Shown in pieces: positions 24,452 to 31,974 of a DNA stretch of 47,491 nt (position 1 is its first letter; every line of letters starts with the position of its first letter). The notes beneath the pieces are model-generated. The model did not search any database, had not been told where the DNA came from, and saw only the letters and a program-made list of their open reading frames with translations. A program made the translations under genes and the position numbers. This DNA is from Akkermansiaceae bacterium UBA5020 (GTDB lineage Bacteria; Verrucomicrobiota; Verrucomicrobiia; Verrucomicrobiales; DEV007), in assembly GCA_002396885.1 (NCBI GenBank), contig DGXY01000007.1, forward strand, positions 1 through 47,491, in the 5' to 3' direction.

Positions 24452-27400
24452 TCACACCTTCTGCAACTGCCGCTTCAGACTCGCGTGGAGGAAGAAAAAG
24501 GCGCCGATGACGAATCCGATCATGGCGAGGAGGTTGAGGGAGACGGTCTTGATGCGGAAGCCAACGAGCGGCTTATCGCTCTCGGGCGGGAAGCGGAATT
24601 GGCGCTCGGCTCCGAAGAAGACGTTGGGTGGATTGACCTTTTTCCGGTAATCCTCACGCTCGACCTCCGCGCGGGTGAAGAGATCCTGGACCTTGCTGTT
24701 GAGGTAGAGCTCGCCGACGGAGTAGGTCTTTTCCTTCGTTTCGGTCGTCTCGTAGTAGGGCTCGGGATCAAAGGTGCCGGCCTGGAGATCGCGGCGGATG
24801 CGGGCAAGGATCTTCGAGACCTCGCCGGGTGATCCGGCCTTGATCCCGTGGATCACGGAAAGGGCCTGCTTGAACTGGTAGAGCCGCTCTTCCTGTAACT
24901 CGGTAAGTTCCTGATCGAGGGGAATGAGGCTGAATTTCTGGATCTCGTCCTCGATGTAGTTGGTCAGGACGCTCGCGGGATTGTGATCGGCGTGGAGGAT
25001 GATGATGGCCTCGTAGCTCCAGCGCAGGGGCATGAGGTGGCAGATCGCGGGCACCTTCAGCTTGCTCGCCTCCTCGCGCTCGTCTTCGGGCACGAACCAC
25101 TGCCGGATGTTCTGGATGATGTCGAAGCTGCGGTTCATCTCATCGTATTTGATGAGCGCCCCGCCGAGGATGATGTTGGGGATGAGGATGAGCGGGATGA
25201 TGTTGATCGCGGTCTTCGGGCTGCTCACGATCGACGAGATGAAGAGCCCCGCGGCGATCCCGACGAAGGAGGTCATGAACATCCAGAGCAGGTTCGGGAG
25301 GAACATGTCGCGAATCCCGAGGATGGCGTTGCCGATGAGCAGGTAGATGACGCACTGGATCAGGGCGAAGAAGCCGAGCGAGAGGTATTTCCCGACGATG
25401 TAGCCGCCGATGCGAAAACCGTGGTGCCGCTCGCGATGGAGGAGATTGCGGTCGCGAATGATCTCTTCGGCGGAGTTCGTCATGCCAAGGAAAAGGGCGG
25501 TGACGAGACCGAGGAAGAGGTAGGTGGGGATGTGGAAGGCGTTGGCGAAATTGTAGTCGCCGTCCTCCGAGTAGCGCATCACCATGGCGATGAGAACGGC
25601 GAGGGCCGGTGCCTCGAGCAGGGTCGTGGCGAGATTCGCCCGGTTCCGCAGCTTGCTGAGGAAGGCGCGCTTGAACTGGTTCGAGAAACGCACCCAGTCG
25701 TGACGCCACTTCCGCACGGGAGCCTGCGGCGTCTTGTGGATCGTGGCGGTCTGAGCGGTGTCGCTGTCGAGCTCGCGCAGGTTCACCTCCTCGAGGAGGC
25801 GGTGGGTCTGGAAACGGTCGGACCAGAAGGAGGCATTGAAGCGCCGCGCCGGGATGAGGTTGCCGCGGGCATCGCGCTCGTAGATGACGTCGCCGCCGAG
25901 ATCACGCAGGGGCGTCTCGAGCACGTCGAAGACGAAATCGGGCGTGAGACCGAGGATGCCCTCGATCCCCTCGCAGCCGGCCGGCGCGGCGCTAGTATAG
26001 ATGCCCTCCTGCTTCCGCGCTTCGTGGAAATACTCGAGCATCTGCACGGGCGTGCCGAAGAAGGCCATGCGTCCGCCGTTGTCGAGGAGCAGGGCCTTGT
26101 CGAACATGTGGAAGAGGCGGCTGCTCGGCTGGTGGATCGAGACGAGGGTGATCTTGTTGTGGGTGAGCCCGCGGATCATCTCGAGGACGTGCTCGGAGTC
26201 CTTCGAGGAAAGACCCGAGGTCGGCTCGTCAAAGAGGTAGATGTCGGCGATGCCGATCATGTCCATCCCCGCGTTCAAACGGCGGCGCTGACCCCCGGAG
26301 AGACTTTTCGTCTCCTGATCACCGGCGAGGCGATGGCGGATTTCATTGAGCCCGAGTTCGATCAGCTTCGAATCGACGCGGCGCCGGCGCTCGTGGATGG
26401 GAAAATGCGGGGCCCGGATCGCGGCGGCGGTATCGAGATTCTCCTCGACGGTGAGGAGCGGATCGAAGGTCTCGTCCTGCGGAATGATGGCGATGTAGCT
26501 CTTGAGATTGTCGTGCTCGGAATAAAGATCGACGCCGTTGAGATCGATACGCCCGCTCTTCGGTTTGAGCTGGCCACCAAGGGCCTTCAGCAGGGTGCTT
26601 TTGCCGCAGCCGCTCGGTCCCATGACGCAGACCATCTCGCCGCGTTGGATCGTGAAGGAAATCCCATCGAGGGCCGGGATCTTGCGATCGTAGCTGTGGG
26701 CGATCTCGCGGACGCGCAGGGTGCTGATGACATTGCGCTCTTCCTCGATGATGCCTTCGGTGAAGTGACAGCGGAGGAACTGGTCGCTCCCCAGCGAGAT
26801 GACGCTGCCGTCCTTGAGCGGAGCCGAGCCCTTCACCTGCTCGCCTTCGACCGCGACGGGACGCTCGCTCTCGATGATCTCGAGAAAACCGGTCTTCGTG
26901 CTGTTGTCGCAGCGGATGCGCAGGAGGATGCGTCCGGCGGTGCCGGGGGAGAGGAGGATGTCGCCCGAGGCGAGTTTGTCAGGATCGTTCGAGACGAGGT
27001 AGACGGTGCGATTCGGCGGCAGGCTGTAGCGACCGCCGAGTTCGCGAGCCTTGCGGCGCAGGTCGTCGAAGGAGATCTCGCTGTGGTCGGGGAAGTCGAT
27101 TTTCTCCCGCGAGGTGACCTCGAAGCGAGCATCCTTCTTCAAGGCCCGCGGGCCGATGACGGCGTCACTGGGGTTGAGCACCTCGACCCGGATCTTCAGC
27201 CCGAAGGAAACCTTCAGATAGCTCTGTTTCGTGCGGACCTTTTCGATGAAATGATTCCCGTTGCCGTCGAGAGCGAGGTAGAGCTGGACAGACGAGAGAT
27301 TCTTCTTCGTGTTGAAGTAGAAGACGAGATCCTCGAAGGCGAGAACCTCCTCCCCAATGATGAGACGCTGCCCCTCGTAGACCCGGCAGAATTCTCCCGC

Positions 27401-28144
27401 ATTGACCTGCCGACCCCGCGCGAGGATGGGCGCCGGACCGAGGTTCTTGACGAGGACGAGACTCTGGAAGCGAAAGGCAACGACGGAATGCTCGGCCTCG
27501 GCCGTGGCGATGGTGACGTCGGCGGGCTCTTTCGTCGAGAGGATGAGCGACTCGAGCCGGTGATTCTCCCCGGAGCCGCCCCGTCCATCGAGGCCACCAC
27601 CGCTGCCGAGCTGGGAAAGCTCGCTCGTGTTGAGTTGGTAGACGATGTTGATCGCCTCCGACGCAACTCCCAGGGTCGTCATGAACTGGTAGAAGGAGAT
27701 GAGGTTTTCCTTCGGCAAACCCGCCCGGCTGATGAGGACGTAGAGCTGCACCCCGAGGAGCACCTTGTCCTCGAGAGGGAGGGTTCCGGCGAGGTTCGAA
27801 GCGATCGCGTCGAGATCCTGGCGACGGCGCAGCGAGCGGACAAAAAGCTGTTTCAGCTCGGTGTAGACCGTCTCGGGGAAATCGTAGCGGAGGAAACCGA
27901 GGATGGAATCGATTTCCGCCTCGACGGCACGTCCGTCGAGTTTCGTGAAACCGGCGAAGACCTCGATGAGCATGGGCAGCATCGACTCCTCGGTGCGCGG
28001 CATCTCGCTCTTGAAAAAGGTCCGCTGCAACCGGCTCCAGAGACGGCTGCGCCCGCGCGTCAGCCCAGACTCGGCGCGGGACTTTTTCCCGGCGCCCCCC
28101 GTTTCGGGATGGGGATCGCGCAAAGTGGGGGAGGAATTCGACAT
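24452..28144 (-). CDS. ABCG-type ABC transporter with N-terminal TerB-like and FHA-like domains
   Basis: A 1230-residue fusion. Residues about 55-185 form an all-helical domain resembling TerB. Residues about 200-480 are beta-rich and include two segments with FHA-like spacing (NLGPAPILARGRQVNAGE and GSAPLKDGSVISLGSDQF). The ABC ATPase follows, with Walker A GPSGCGKST at about 508, signature LSGGQRRR at about 614 and Walker B IYLFDEPTSG at about 633. The HQPSS switch histidine shows the ABCG (White/PDR) kind. The C-terminal 400 residues hold a hydrophobic ABC2-type permease, with helices in stretches such as YLFLGLVTALFLGM, and a last helix near the end. Half-size ABCG proteins work as dimers. 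The N-terminal modules suggest control by protein binding or phosphorylation. The substrate is unknown. The start faces the divergent C39-like gene. Confidence 0.87.
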   Translation of the reverse strand: MSNSSPTLRDPHPETGGAGKKSRAESGLTRGRSRLWSRLQRTFFKSEMPRTEESMLPMLIEVFAGFTKLDGRAVEAEIDSILGFLRYDFPETVYTELKQLFVRSLRRRQDLDAIASNLAGTLPLEDKVLLGVQLYVLISRAGLPKENLISFYQFMTTLGVASEAINIVYQLNTSELSQLGSGGGLDGRGGSGENHRLESLILSTKEPADVTIATAEAEHSVVAFRFQSLVLVKNLGPAPILARGRQVNAGEFCRVYEGQRLIIGEEVLAFEDLVFYFNTKKNLSSVQLYLALDGNGNHFIEKVRTKQSYLKVSFGLKIRVEVLNPSDAVIGPRALKKDARFEVTSREKIDFPDHSEISFDDLRRKARELGGRYSLPPNRTVYLVSNDPDKLASGDILLSPGTAGRILLRIRCDNSTKTGFLEIIESERPVAVEGEQVKGSAPLKDGSVISLGSDQFLRCHFTEGIIEEERNVISTLRVREIAHSYDRKIPALDGISFTIQRGEMVCVMGPSGCGKSTLLKALGGQLKPKSGRIDLNGVDLYSEHDNLKSYIAIIPQDETFDPLLTVEENLDTAAAIRAPHFPIHERRRRVDSKLIELGLNEIRHRLAGDQETKSLSGGQRRRLNAGMDMIGIADIYLFDEPTSGLSSKDSEHVLEMIRGLTHNKITLVSIHQPSSRLFHMFDKALLLDNGGRMAFFGTPVQMLEYFHEARKQEGIYTSAAPAGCEGIEGILGLTPDFVFDVLETPLRDLGGDVIYERDARGNLIPARRFNASFWSDRFQTHRLLEEVNLRELDSDTAQTATIHKTPQAPVRKWRHDWVRFSNQFKRAFLSKLRNRANLATTLLEAPALAVLIAMVMRYSEDGDYNFANAFHIPTYLFLGLVTALFLGMTNSAEEIIRDRNLLHRERHHGFRIGGYIVGKYLSLGFFALIQCVIYLLIGNAILGIRDMFLPNLLWMFMTSFVGIAAGLFISSIVSSPKTAINIIPLILIPNIILGGALIKYDEMNRSFDIIQNIRQWFVPEDEREEASKLKVPAICHLMPLRWSYEAIIILHADHNPASVLTNYIEDEIQKFSLIPLDQELTELQEERLYQFKQALSVIHGIKAGSPGEVSKILARIRRDLQAGTFDPEPYYETTETKEKTYSVGELYLNSKVQDLFTRAEVEREDYRKKVNPPNVFFGAERQFRFPPESDKPLVGFRIKTVSLNLLAMIGFVIGAFFFLHASLKRQLQKV

Positions 28145-28270
28145 GAGGCCGGTGGACAGGAATCCCGATACCTATACCACGTCCCCATCGCTTGAAAACC
28201 CGGGATCGAGACCCAGGCAGCACCACAACACCCTCTGCGATTCCGCCTGTCGGCCTTAACTTTTTTTAAT

Positions 28271-28298
28271 TTGTTCTTTTATTTATTAATATTATGGT
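28271..28298 (+). promoter_or_regulatory. Candidate promoter of the C39-like membrane protein gene
   Basis: This sits in an exceptionally AT-rich 60-bp island (28258-28320) in an otherwise GC-rich window. A TTGTTC box (28271-28276) and a TATGGT box (28293-28298) are separated by 16 bp, with a T-rich tract upstream that resembles an UP element. A transcript starting near 28305 would leave a short leader before ATG 28321. This argues against the alternative ATG at 28294, which would lie inside the promoter. Confidence 0.4.
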
Positions 28299-28320
28299 TA
28301 TTATATTCAAGAAATCCGAA

Positions 28321-29346
28321 ATGAACTCCTTCCACCAGCCCGAAATCCCGGCCACCGCCAAGGTCCTCAGCCTCGTCCGGCTGCATCACGGACTCCCCTC
28401 GCGCGGCGGAGAGGAGATCCCCGAGGCGCCGGCCAAACGGCTCGAGCGCCTCTGGAAAATGGGGGCCCGGCTCAATCACCTCTCTGCCCGCCGCCGCCGC
28501 ATCGCCCTCGAGGAGATCCCCGAGAGCTGTTTCCCCGTGATCCTCGAGCTCTCCGGCGGGAGCAACTTCGTGATCCTGCGCGAGCGCACCGCAACCGGGC
28601 AGAGCGGCGACGCCTACATCGTTCAATTCCCCGACTCCCGTGAAGCGCTCGTGCGGGGCGATCGTCTCCGCGACCTCTACGACGGGGTTTGCGTCTTTCT
28701 TCGTCCCAGCAGCCCGTCCGGCCCGTCCGGCCCGTCCGGCCCGTCCGGGGGGGCGGGCCTTTGGCGTCGCCTCCGCGAGCGTCTCGCCGCGAAATCCTCG
28801 AAGAAGGTCGTCGTCGCCGCTTTTTTCGCGAATCTCCTCACCCTCGCCGCCGCCATCGGCGTCTTCGTCGCTCCGAGCCGTGCCTTCGGGGAAAATGATG
28901 CGACGCCCTTTCTTCTCACCTCACTCGGCGTGATCATGGCTGCCGCCGTCACGGGAGGCCTCGCCATCCTCCGCCGCCGTCAAGCGAACGATCCCCTCCC
29001 CGGCGCGCTGGTCGATTGCGCCTTCATCCCCTTTCTCGCCGTCGCCATCACCTACCTTGCCGGCTGGGCGGCCCTACCCTTCCTCGCCATCGCGGGGATC
29101 TGCATCCTCGCCCTGCTCGCCTCGCGGCACCTCGGCGCGACCTCATCGGCTTTCCGGCAATTGCGTCCGCGTCTCCTCACCTTCACCTTCGTCCTCGGCG
29201 CCAGCGTCGCCGCCGCACTCGCCTTGGCCGGACTGCTTGCCCCCGCCCTCGTCGCAGCCGGTCTCGTCCTCGGCACTGCGCTGATCGACCGGCTCTTCGA
29301 CGGCGATCTCGTCCTCCGCGAGCTCCGGCTCCTCGCCTGCCTGTGA
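28321..29346 (+). CDS. Membrane protein with C39-peptidase-like domain, lacking an ABC ATPase
   Basis: A 341-residue protein. Residues 1-125 resemble the C39-like (usually catalytically dead) N-terminal domain of type I secretion ABC exporters such as LapB/HlyB. Cues are the VLSLVRLHHGLPS opening helix, LSARRRRIALEEIPESCFP, then ILELSGGSNFVIL, and a closing strand around ALVRGDRLRDLYDGVCVFLR. The catalytic Cys position is Val/Leu, so proteolysis is not expected. A (PSG)4 linker at about 131-143 leads to a hydrophobic C-terminal half with about five or six membrane helices, but no Walker motifs follow. In a true exporter a nucleotide-binding domain would come next. ATG 28321 is preferred over 28294 because of promoter position and a better upstream purine stretch. 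The similarity is by eye and remote. Confidence 0.65.
   Translation: MNSFHQPEIPATAKVLSLVRLHHGLPSRGGEEIPEAPAKRLERLWKMGARLNHLSARRRRIALEEIPESCFPVILELSGGSNFVILRERTATGQSGDAYIVQFPDSREALVRGDRLRDLYDGVCVFLRPSSPSGPSGPSGPSGGAGLWRRLRERLAAKSSKKVVVAAFFANLLTLAAAIGVFVAPSRAFGENDATPFLLTSLGVIMAAAVTGGLAILRRRQANDPLPGALVDCAFIPFLAVAITYLAGWAALPFLAIAGICILALLASRHLGATSSAFRQLRPRLLTFTFVLGASVAAALALAGLLAPALVAAGLVLGTALIDRLFDGDLVLRELRLLACL
28712..28747 (+). repeat. Four tandem 9-bp repeats coding Pro-Ser-Gly units
   Basis: Four exact copies of gcccgtccg run end to end and encode a collagen-like (Pro-Ser-Gly) linker between the C39-like and membrane parts of the surrounding gene. They are followed by a run of seven G. The repeat length is a multiple of three, so copy-number change would alter linker length without a frameshift. 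Confidence 0.95.
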
Positions 29347-29392
29347 GAAGTTTTTCTGGCGACTCGGCCGGGCAACCGTTAACCTCTCCGGG

Positions 29393-30499
29393 ATGGACAC
29401 GGTCTCAATCCGGGAATTGAAACAGCAGGCGGGCACGGTCTTCCAAGCCTACCGCTTTCACGCCCAGCTCGACCGTCTTTTCACCAAGACCACCAAGACC
29501 GGCAATCCCTTTTACGAGCTGACCTTCGCCGACGCCGAGGAGACCCTCTTGCTGCGGGTCTGGAACAACGCCCCCATGTTCGCGACCTGCGGCCAACTGC
29601 GCGCAGGACAGTTCTTCGAAGTCTCGGGCGAGTTCGGACTTGGCGGAGACGGACGCTCCATCGACGGCAAGACCTGGACCGCCCGGGCCCTCGACGACGA
29701 CGAAGCCGCCCAGGTCCTCGGCGGCACCGCCGAGCTGCGAGCGAAGCAGGAGACCGACTACGCATCGATCGAGACCGCCGCCGCCACCCTCGCCGATCCG
29801 CGACTTCGTGCCCTCTCCCTGGCCTTTCTCGACCGCTACGGAAAACGTCTCCGCCGCACCGCCGGCGCGCGCGACTACCACCACGCCCGGCGCGGCGGTC
29901 TCGTCGAGCACGTCGCCCAGATGATGCGCGCGGCCGTGCAGATCTGCGTGGCTTATCCCATCCTGAATCGCGATCTCCTCGTCGCCGGAATCCTCTTTCA
30001 CGACGTCGGCAAACTCTGGGAAAACGCCTATCAGGAAAACGGCTTCTCCATGCCCTACACGGAGATGAGCGAACTCCTCAGCCACATTCCCCTCGGCATG
30101 GAAGTGGTCAACAAACTCTGGCGCGAGATTCACGAAGACGCGGAATCCGTGAAAGCCTGGGAGGATCTTGAGCCCGCCTCGGAACGGGTGCGCCTCCACC
30201 TGCTCCACCTCATCGCCTCACATCACGGCGAGCTCGAATTCGGTTCACCCGTGGTGCCAAAAACGCCCGAGGCCCAGGCCCTCCACTACATCGACAACCT
30301 CGACGCGAAGATGGAGATGTTCGAGCGCGGCTACCAGGTCGCCCCTGAACTCGGCAAACACGTCTACGACCGCGTCCGTCCCCTGCCCGGCCGTCTCATC
30401 AGTCCCCTGCCCGTCTTCGAGGTTCGCGAGGCTCCCGTCCCCGGGTCTGGAGGCGAAGAGCCCGGCGAGGGATTTTCCGAAGAGGAAGAACTGGCCTGA
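29393..30499 (+). CDS. HD-domain exoribonuclease, YhaM-like
   Basis: A 368-residue protein with an N-terminal OB-fold nucleic-acid-binding domain (about 10-110, DRLFTKTTKTGNPFYELTFAD) and a central HD phosphohydrolase domain. The HD residues are H164 and H173 in HARRGGLVEH, H203-D204 in LFHDVGK, and a later His pair in LIASHHGELEFG. This OB+HD order and the closing ALHYIDNLDAKMEMF segment match YhaM, a 3'-5' exoribonuclease of Gram-positive bacteria, which is about 315 residues long. The extra C-terminal tail is Glu/Gly-rich and probably disordered. Activity on RNA is inferred from the family. It follows the C39-like gene by 46 bp on the same strand and may be co-transcribed with it. Confidence 0.85.
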   Translation: MDTVSIRELKQQAGTVFQAYRFHAQLDRLFTKTTKTGNPFYELTFADAEETLLLRVWNNAPMFATCGQLRAGQFFEVSGEFGLGGDGRSIDGKTWTARALDDDEAAQVLGGTAELRAKQETDYASIETAAATLADPRLRALSLAFLDRYGKRLRRTAGARDYHHARRGGLVEHVAQMMRAAVQICVAYPILNRDLLVAGILFHDVGKLWENAYQENGFSMPYTEMSELLSHIPLGMEVVNKLWREIHEDAESVKAWEDLEPASERVRLHLLHLIASHHGELEFGSPVVPKTPEAQALHYIDNLDAKMEMFERGYQVAPELGKHVYDRVRPLPGRLISPLPVFEVREAPVPGSGGEEPGEGFSEEEELA

Positions 30500-30508
30500 G
30501 AAAGCAGC

Positions 30509-31969
30509 TCAAGCCATCAGGGCCTTCACCGGCTTCACCACTTCGACACCGGTGAGACGACCATCAAGACCTTGGTGTTTGAAGGTGAGTCGCTCGTGAT
30601 TGAATCCTAACAATTGCAGAACGGTGGCGTGGAATTCGCTGATGTGGAGCGGATCGCGCACGATGTTGTAGCTGAATTCGTCGGTCTCGCCGTAGATCGC
30701 GCCGGGCTTTGAGCCGCCCCCGGCCATCCACATCGTGAAACAACGCGGGTGGTGGTCGCGACCGTAGTTTTCCTTCGAGAGATTGCCCTGGGTGTAGATG
30801 GTGCGGCCGAATTCACCGCCCCAGATGATGAGGGTGTCCTCGAACATCCCGCGCTGTTTCAGATCCTGGATGAGGGCGGCACAGGGTTGGTCGACATCGC
30901 GGCACTGCGAAGGCATGCGACCGGCGACGTTCGAGTGGTGATCCCAGTTGTTGTGATAGATCTGCACGAACCGCACCCCGCGCTCGGCGAGGCGGCGGGC
31001 CATGAGGACCGAGTTCGCAAAACTACCGGGCTTCTTCGCCTCCTCACCGTAGAGCTTGTAAGTATGCTCGGGCTCCGAAGAAAGGTCGGTCAACTCCGGC
31101 ACGCTCGCCTGCATGCGGAAGGCCATCTCGTATTGCTGGATGCGCACCCGCGTGTTCGGATCACCGAGCGTCTCGTAGGCCATCTGGTTCATCGTGTTGA
31201 TCCCCTCGATCGTCTGGCGGCGCACCGAATCGGGCACACCGGGAGGATTGTTGATGAAGAGGATGGGATCACCCTTGCTACGAAAGGAGACCCCGGCATG
31301 CTCGCCGGGCAGGTAGCCGCTCGACCAGAGGCGCGCGGAGATGGCTTGCTCCTGCTCACGGTTGGAAGGCGTCGCGACGAGGACGACGAAGGTGGGGAGG
31401 TTTTCGTTCATCGACCCGAGCCCGTAGGAGGCCCAAGCCCCGAGGCAGGGACGGCCCGTTACTTGGTTGCCCGTCTGCATCGCCGCGATGGCGGGCTCGT
31501 GGTTGATCGCCTCGGTGTGGAGTGAGCGCATCCAGCAGATGTCGTCGGCGCGCTGGCCGAGGTGCGGGAGGAGGTCGCTGTTCATCCACATACCGCAGTC
31601 GCCGCGCTGCGCGAAGTTGAATTTCGAAGGTGCGACCGGGAAACGCGCCTGACCACTCGTCATCGTTGTGAGCCGCTGGCCCTTGCGGATGCTTTCGGGC
31701 AGGTCCTTGTCGAACCACTTCATCATCTCCGGCTTGTAGTCGAAAAGATCCATCTGCGAGGGACCCCCGACCATGTGGAGGTAGATGACGCGTTTCGCCT
31801 TCGCCGGAAAATGCGAGACCGGCCCCTTCGCTTCAGTCGATCCCGAAGCTGAAAAAATCCGCTGCGGCCCCATCAGCGAGGCCAGCGCGGCGCTACCCAT
31901 CAGGTTCCGCCCCTTCGCGAAGAAGTGGCGGCGCGTCTGGTTGAGGAGGAAATCGGAAGAGAGGTTCAT
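30509..31969 (-). CDS. DUF1501 protein with Tat-type signal
   Basis: A 486-residue exported protein of the DUF1501 family, a sulfatase/alkaline-phosphatase-like fold very abundant in Planctomycetes and Verrucomicrobia. The N-terminus has a twin-arginine-like motif (TRRHFFAKG) and a hydrophobic stretch (LMGSAALASLMG). Family signatures visible are VIYLHMVGGPSQMDLFDYKP near residue 55, an Asp/His-containing RFVQIYHNNWDHHSN, and LIIWGGEFGRTIYTQ followed by GRDHHPRCFTMWMAGGG. The preferred start is ATG at 31969. Only 5 bp separate it from the DUF1549/1553 gene upstream, and such pairs are nearly always adjacent. The biochemical role is unsettled; degradation of polymers in the envelope is often proposed. 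Confidence 0.92.
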   Translation of the reverse strand: MNLSSDFLLNQTRRHFFAKGRNLMGSAALASLMGPQRIFSASGSTEAKGPVSHFPAKAKRVIYLHMVGGPSQMDLFDYKPEMMKWFDKDLPESIRKGQRLTTMTSGQARFPVAPSKFNFAQRGDCGMWMNSDLLPHLGQRADDICWMRSLHTEAINHEPAIAAMQTGNQVTGRPCLGAWASYGLGSMNENLPTFVVLVATPSNREQEQAISARLWSSGYLPGEHAGVSFRSKGDPILFINNPPGVPDSVRRQTIEGINTMNQMAYETLGDPNTRVRIQQYEMAFRMQASVPELTDLSSEPEHTYKLYGEEAKKPGSFANSVLMARRLAERGVRFVQIYHNNWDHHSNVAGRMPSQCRDVDQPCAALIQDLKQRGMFEDTLIIWGGEFGRTIYTQGNLSKENYGRDHHPRCFTMWMAGGGSKPGAIYGETDEFSYNIVRDPLHISEFHATVLQLLGFNHERLTFKHQGLDGRLTGVEVVKPVKALMA

Positions 31970-31974
31970 GGCGG

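Noticed and set aside
24983..28195. A 1070-codon plus-strand open frame opposite the ABCG-type gene
   Set aside because: Its codons are the mirror of a clearly coding gene with Walker motifs. High GC and biased third positions keep antisense frames open. The product is acidic low-complexity sequence with no fold signature.
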